From the NCBI RefSeq assembly GCF_005860765.1, contig NZ_VCEI01000028.1:310001-374000 (forward strand): 64,000 bases of DNA. The letters run 5' to 3'. Shown in pieces: positions 59,925-64,000 of the stretch. The DNA is from Dyadobacter sediminis. Lineage in GTDB: Bacteria; Bacteroidota; Bacteroidia; Cytophagales; Spirosomataceae. The notes under the pieces are model-generated. The model saw only the letters and a list, made by a program, of their open reading frames with translations. It was not told where the DNA came from and searched no databases. How positions within the stretch are numbered: the first letter of the stretch is position 1; each line of letters opens with the position of its first letter. Made by a program: the position numbers and the translations under genes.

Positions 59925-61229
59925 TCACCCGAGCATCACGCCGAGCACACTTTCCAGCGCCATTCCGCGTGAACCTTTAATCAATATATACGTATTTTCC
60001 TGCGGGTTATCCATGACCCAGTTATGCAGTGAAAACTTATCCGGAAAATAATAGGCTTTTGGCAAAGCCGGCAAAGCATGCTGCATCAGTTGTCCGGAAA
60101 GTATGACGATATCGAACTTTTCGGCGGCAATCTGTTTTCCGAGTGCAAGATGCTCTTCCGGAGCTGCATTGCCCAGTTCAAACATATCGCCAAGGATCAG
60201 CATTTTACGCGGCGCTTCCAGCCGGGCAAAATTGGCAATGGCAGCCTGCATGGACGACGGATTGGCATTGTAGGCATCCATTATCACCGTATTGCTTCCT
60301 TTTTTGACGACTTGTGAACGGTTATTGTCCGGCTCGTAAGTGGCTACGGCTTCCAGCGCATCTTCATCGGAGATTTCAAAATGTTTTCCAACGGCCAGTG
60401 CCGCGCAGATGTTATCAAAATTATAGTTTCCGGGAAGATGTGTTGTAACCGTCTTTCCATAATTGCTGAAAACAACAAAAGGCGTTTCCTGAATCAGAAG
60501 CGGATTGACCGGGCTGTTTTCCGAGCAGTAAAAAACGATTTCACCGAACGCGCGCCGTTTGCTGATCATTTCCATAACCGCATCATGGTTTACATTGGCA
60601 AATACAATTCCTTTTTTCTTGGACAGAAAATCGAACAGTTCCCCTTTTCCCTTTTTGATTCCTTCCATTCCGCCGAAACCTTCCAGATGCGCTTTTCCGA
60701 TGTTGGTAATCAGTCCGTGCGTAGGCTGCGCAATCGTGCACAGCAGCGCAATCTCTTCCTGGTGATTGGCGCCCATTTCGATTACAGCCATTTCATGCTT
60801 CGCCGGATTGACGGAAAGCAGCGTAAGCGGAACGCCGATATGATTATTGAGGTTGCCGAGTGTTGCGTACGTATTGTACTTCATGGAAAGCACCTTTGCA
60901 ATCAACTCTTTGGTCGTGGTTTTGCCGTTGGACCCCGTCAGTGCAATAACCGGAAATGCAAACGTCCTGCGGTGATGCCTCGCAAGGTCCTGCAATGCTG
61001 CGAGTACATTTTCCACGAGCAGAAAGCGTGGGCCGGCAACTGTTTCGGGATTGTCCACAACGGCATAAGCTGCGCCTTTCTGCAATGCTTCCTGCGCATA
61101 TTGATTGCCATCGAATTTGTCGCCTTTCAGCGCAAAAAACAGGCCGCCTTCACTGATCTGACGGGTATCCGTACAGATTCCGGCGCCGGCTTTAAATAGA
61201 TCGTAAAGCGTTTCTGTAGAAGTATACAT
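59925..61229 (-). CDS. murF: UDP-N-acetylmuramoyl-tripeptide--D-alanyl-D-alanine ligase
   Basis: Adds D-Ala-D-Ala to the UDP-MurNAc tripeptide, the last cytoplasmic step of peptidoglycan precursor synthesis. 434 residues. The P-loop TGSNGKTTTKELIAKV, the family motif ATLGNLNNHIGVPLTLL, the EMGANHQEEIALLC magnesium-site block, and DAYNANPSSMQAAI are all present. The N-terminal UDP-binding and C-terminal domains are complete. It stands outside the usual dcw cluster, as in many Bacteroidota. The start is the ATG at 61229; it diverges from the FG-GAP gene. Confidence 0.96.
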   Translation of the reverse strand: MYTSTETLYDLFKAGAGICTDTRQISEGGLFFALKGDKFDGNQYAQEALQKGAAYAVVDNPETVAGPRFLLVENVLAALQDLARHHRRTFAFPVIALTGSNGKTTTKELIAKVLSMKYNTYATLGNLNNHIGVPLTLLSVNPAKHEMAVIEMGANHQEEIALLCTIAQPTHGLITNIGKAHLEGFGGMEGIKKGKGELFDFLSKKKGIVFANVNHDAVMEMISKRRAFGEIVFYCSENSPVNPLLIQETPFVVFSNYGKTVTTHLPGNYNFDNICAALAVGKHFEISDEDALEAVATYEPDNNRSQVVKKGSNTVIMDAYNANPSSMQAAIANFARLEAPRKMLILGDMFELGNAAPEEHLALGKQIAAEKFDIVILSGQLMQHALPALPKAYYFPDKFSLHNWVMDNPQENTYILIKGSRGMALESVLGVMLG

Positions 61230-61331
61230 GAATTAAAAGTTCAATATAAAGTTATAAGTGCTTATTTCGTTACGTTTAAGAAGCATAAGTTACAAGCCTG
61301 TAAACCTGCAAAACTAATGGATTATTCCTCA

Positions 61332-63584
61332 ACGATGCGTACCAAATATACCTTCTGTATTTTCTTTGTCCTTTACTTCATGGCCGCTACGGGTGCACGT
61401 TCGCAGCAGATCTGGTTCAAAATGGATACGGTCACAACGCTTTTGGCCAATGATAAAAAACTGATCAATCCATGGGCCGGCGGACTGAATGCTTCCCAGT
61501 ATCAGAAAATGCATCTTGATAACGATGCGGAGGAAGATCTGGTTGTCTATGACCGAACCAACAGCAAAGTCACTACTTTTCTGGCAGCCGCTGATCCGGC
61601 CGGTTCCGGAAAAAAAGTATTCGTGCATGCGCCGTATTATGAGTCCCTGTTTCCGCATATGGACAACTGGATGATTCTGGCGGATTACAACGGAGACGGA
61701 TTAAAAGATCTTTTCGGCAGCAATCCGTTTGGTATCAGCGTTTACAAGCAGGTAAAAACAGGGAATGCGTGGCATTGGGAACTCATGAAAGATGCGATTT
61801 ATACACGCGGTTATAATTCAAATATCAATCTGCAGGTTTACGGAACGGATATTCCGGGAATTACAGACATTGATGACGACGGCGATCTGGACCTGCTTAC
61901 CTTTGATTCTCAGGGAACCATTATCGAGCTGCACCAGAATCTGAGCATGGAAAAATTCGGCGTTCCGGATAGTCTGGGAAATGAAGAGAATACGGTTTTC
62001 AGAAGAAACGGCGAATGCTGGGGAAATTTACGCAAAGGCAATAATGAGGATTTTATCTTTGGTTTCGATTGCGGCGTCACCGATAGTGAAGACGGACGCG
62101 TCATGCATGCAGGCAACTCCATCCTGCTGAACGACCTGAACGGAGACGGCAAAAAAGACCTGCTCGTTGGCCATGTCAGCAATGAACACATTTCTTTTCT
62201 CACCAATTCAGCTTCCGGACTGATCGGAAATTTTACAGCTTACACCAATTCCTATCCGCCGACCGATCCGGTTTTACTGCATATTTTTCCGGCCGCTTAC
62301 ATGGAAGACGTGGATTTTGACGGTGTGAAAGATTTGCTGGTTGCTCCGAATGTTTCTTCCAATGACGGGAACTTAACCGATTTCAGATCTTCCGGCTGGT
62401 TTTACCACAATGCTGGCACAAACATAAAGCCCGATTTCAAATTACAGCAGAAAAACTTTCTTCAGGATCAGATGATCGATGTGGGGGAAAATGCCGCGCC
62501 GACGTTTTTTGATGTGGACGGCGACGGCGACCTGGATATGGTGATCGGGACCGGCGGCAGGCCGGGCGCTGCGGGGTTCAAAGGAAGTTTGTGGCTTCTG
62601 GAAAATACCGGAACCGCAGCCATGCCGGCATTTAAGCTTGCAACCGAAAATTATCTGAACATCACCGCTGCATTGTCCGTTTACAACCTGAAACCGCAGT
62701 GGGCGGATTTTAACGGAGACGGCATGACCGATCTTGGGTTTGCGGCAACTTCGTCTGCAAGTCTGAAGCTGGAATATCGTTACATTCCCAACAAAGCCGC
62801 TGCTGGCGCTGCTCCACAGTTCAATATGGCTGATGCCGTGACCATTGCTTTACCGGCAGACGTACAGATCGGTGATTCACCCTACTTTTATGACGGCGAC
62901 GACGACGGCGATCTGGATTTGCTTCTGGGAAAGCCGCAGGGGAATATTTATTATTATAAAAATGCAGGAAACAGCAAGCAATTTGCTTTTAACCTTGAAA
63001 CAAATGCATTTGCAGGCGTCGGCAACAATGATTTCACAGGCGGTTCGCCGCAACTTGCTGTCATGGATTTTGATCTGGACGGGCAGCCGGATCTGCTTAC
63101 AGCTGATAACAGCGGAACAATCCGCATTTTTCACGGTGCAGCATGGGGCAAATGGACGCAAAGGGAAAGTCTGCTGGTAGCCGGCAACGGCAAGGCTACT
63201 GCGCCTGTATTCGGAAATTATCTTGCCGTTGCTGCAGGTGATTATAACGGGGACAAAAAAATGGATCTTGCCATCGGGAACAATGCCGGGGGCATAGGAC
63301 TGCTGACCAATGTGCTGCCGATTACCGTTACAGGAACGGAGCCGGTTCAAAGCATTGATTTTAAGGTATATCCCAATCCGGTAGCGGATTATGTCAGCGT
63401 ACATTCTTCCAGAGGCGGATCTTTGCGCATACTGACTGCCAACGGCAAGCCGGTGCTTGCAAACCGGAATGTAAAAGCGAACATGACATTGGAAATTTCT
63501 ACATTAAACTGGCCGGCAGGACTTTATATACTGGAACTTGAACATGGCAGCAGCCGGAATGTGAAGAAGATAGTTGTTCGCTAA
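61332..63584 (+). CDS. FG-GAP/VCBS repeat cell-surface protein with T9SS sorting domain
   Basis: A 750-residue secreted protein. Signal peptide MRTKYTFCIFFVLYFMAATG; an ATG at 61317 adding five residues is equally possible. The body carries about nine calcium-binding loops of the form DxDxDGxxDL (DYNGDGLKDLFG, DIDDDGDLDLLTFD, DLNGDGKKDLLVG, DVDGDGDLDMVIG, DFNGDGMTDLGFA, DGDDDGDLDLLLG and others), the blades of an integrin-alpha-like beta-propeller. The last 80 residues (FKVYPNPVADYVSV to the end) are a type A T9SS sorting domain, so export goes through SprA. Adhesion or ligand-binding role likely; ligand unknown. It diverges from murF. Confidence 0.85.
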   Translation, partial: TMRTKYTFCIFFVLYFMAATGARSQQIWFKMDTVTTLLANDKKLINPWAGGLNASQYQKMHLDNDAEEDLVVYDRTNSKVTTFLAAADPAGSGKKVFVHAPYYESLFPHMDNWMILADYNGDGLKDLFGSNPFGISVYKQVKTGNAWHWELMKDAIYTRGYNSNINLQVYGTDIPGITDIDDDGDLDLLTFDSQGTIIELHQNLSMEKFGVPDSLGNEENTVFRRNGECWGNLRKGNNEDFIFGFDCGVTDSEDGRVMHAGNSILLNDLNGDGKKDLLVGHVSNEHISFLTNSASGLIGNFTAYTNSYPPTDPVLLHIFPAAYMEDVDFDGVKDLLVAPNVSSNDGNLTDFRSSGWFYHNAGTNIKPDFKLQQKNFLQDQMIDVGENAAPTFFDVDGDGDLDMVIGTGGRPGAAGFKGSLWLLENTGTAAMPAFKLATENYLNITAALSVYNLKPQWADFNGDGMTDLGFAATSSASLKLEYRYIPNKAAAGAAPQFNMADAVTIALPADVQIGDSPYFYDGDDDGDLDLLLGKPQGNIYYYKNAGNSKQFAFNLETNAFAGVGNNDFTGGSPQLAVMDFDLDGQPDLLTADNSGTIRIFHGAAWGKWTQRESLLVAGNGKATAPVFGNYLAVAAGDYNGDKKMDLAIGNNAGGIGLLTNVLPITVTGTEPVQSIDFKVYPNPVADYVSVHSSRGGSLRILTANGKPVLANRNVKANMTLEISTLNWPAGLYILELEHGSSRNVKKIVVR

Positions 63585-63630
63585 ATTGCCTTTTTTAATG
63601 ATCTGACTGCATTTGGAAGGCAATTTTATT
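63583..63630 (+). terminator. Candidate terminator after the FG-GAP gene
   Basis: AAATTGCCTT at 63583-63592 pairs with AAGGCAATTT at 63617-63626, with a 24-base loop, followed by TATT. The stem begins inside the stop codon. Confidence 0.5.
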
Positions 63631-63678
63631 GAGTAGATACCTTTTGATTTTAGCTTAAAAGTATAAAATCCTGTCTTC

Positions 63679-64000
63679 ATGCAAGCTCTTCTAGGTGTCA
63701 TTTTTCATTTTGTCGGCGGTTTCGCCTCCGGTAGTTTCTATATTCCGTACAAACAGGTTAAAGGCTGGGCCTGGGAGTCATACTGGATCGTAGGCGGGCT
63801 TTTTTCATGGCTTATCGTGCCGCCGCTTGCCGCTTATCTCACGATTCCGGATTTTACAGAAATCATAGCGCATACCAACGACGGAGTTCTCTTTATTACT
63901 TATCTATTCGGTGTTTTGTGGGGAATCGGCGGACTTACGTACGGACTTGGCGTACGTTATCTGGGCGTTTCCCTGGGTAGCAGTATTATTCTCGGACTTT
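63679..64000 (+). CDS. rhaT: L-rhamnose/proton symporter RhaT, N-terminal part (runs off the window)
   Basis: The ATG at 63679 opens a frame that stays open to the end of the window (107 codons). It begins MQALLGVIFHFVGGFASGSF and continues KQVKGWAWESYWIVGGLFSW, then GIGGLTYGLGVRYLGVSLGS. These are the distinctive helices of RhaT, a ten-helix importer of L-rhamnose. About one third is visible. It is 94 bases after the FG-GAP gene. A rhamnose operon may continue beyond the window. Confidence 0.85.
   Translation, partial: MQALLGVIFHFVGGFASGSFYIPYKQVKGWAWESYWIVGGLFSWLIVPPLAAYLTIPDFTEIIAHTNDGVLFITYLFGVLWGIGGLTYGLGVRYLGVSLGSSIILGL

Noticed and set aside
1..64000. tRNA, rRNA, integrase or phage genes
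   Set aside because: I looked through the intergenic regions and predicted proteins and saw none.

Overview
The window looks like chromosomal DNA of a free-living Bacteroidota bacterium of the Cytophagales, most like the Dyadobacter/Spirosoma group. This is inferred from the ruvA-sprA-gcvH gene order, a gliding/type IX secretion (T9SS) translocon protein, C-terminal T9SS sorting domains, a SusC/SusD pair, sulfatases and DUF4199 proteins. No species-level claim is possible without a database search. No rRNA, tRNA or CRISPR array is visible.

Layout. 0-18.5 kb is mostly core and forward: the end of tatA, gatA, a LysM lytic transglycosylase, ruvA, the giant sprA, gcvH, a dihydroorotase homologue that has lost its metal-binding histidines, two DUF4199 membrane proteins, gldF without gldG next to it, an ECF sigma/anti-sigma pair and an exported FAD oxidoreductase. 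18.5-22.2 kb is a small accessory patch, visibly AT-richer: an unknown membrane protein, an MNT nucleotidyltransferase followed by a decayed HEPN (HepT) toxin gene, a zeta-toxin-like kinase with an overlapping 52-residue protein and an XRE regulator, and a higBA module with a palindromic operator.

22.2-39.3 kb is a sugar-utilisation region built around a LacI-type regulator. To its left (minus strand) are two Tat-signal Gfo/Idh/MocA oxidoreductases, a FucP/NagP-like transporter, nagA, nagB and a lipoprotein Gfo/Idh oxidoreductase. To its right (plus strand) are SusC, SusD and two exported sulfatases. Together they fit import of fragments of a sulfated, amino-sugar-containing glycan: desulfation outside the cytoplasm, then N-acetylglucosamine-6-phosphate deacetylation and deamination inside. 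A 14-bp perfect palindrome just downstream of a candidate promoter is a good operator candidate for the regulator.

39.3-56.7 kb holds a MocR-like aminotransferase without its DNA-binding domain, a NarL/TPR-histidine-kinase pair, small envelope proteins, an M23 lipoprotein peptidase, a GlxA-type regulator that converges on a 1263-residue T9SS-exported glycoside hydrolase with three CBM6 modules, a macro-domain deacetylase, an OmpR/histidine-kinase pair, a SHOCT protein and an MscS channel. The gap before mscS contains a 192-bp MITE-like inverted repeat and then a strong hairpin touching the mscS start codon. 56.7-64 kb carries ahcY, an AhpD-like/AhpC peroxide pair, murF, an FG-GAP T9SS cargo protein and the start of rhaT.

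The observations most worth following are the family of GCTAATAGC/GCTAAAAGC intergenic repeats at three loci, the MITE-like element, the mscS leader hairpin, the HepT pseudogene, the candidate zeta-kinase antitoxin, the inactive dihydroorotase homologue and the LacI-controlled amino-sugar/sulfatase region.
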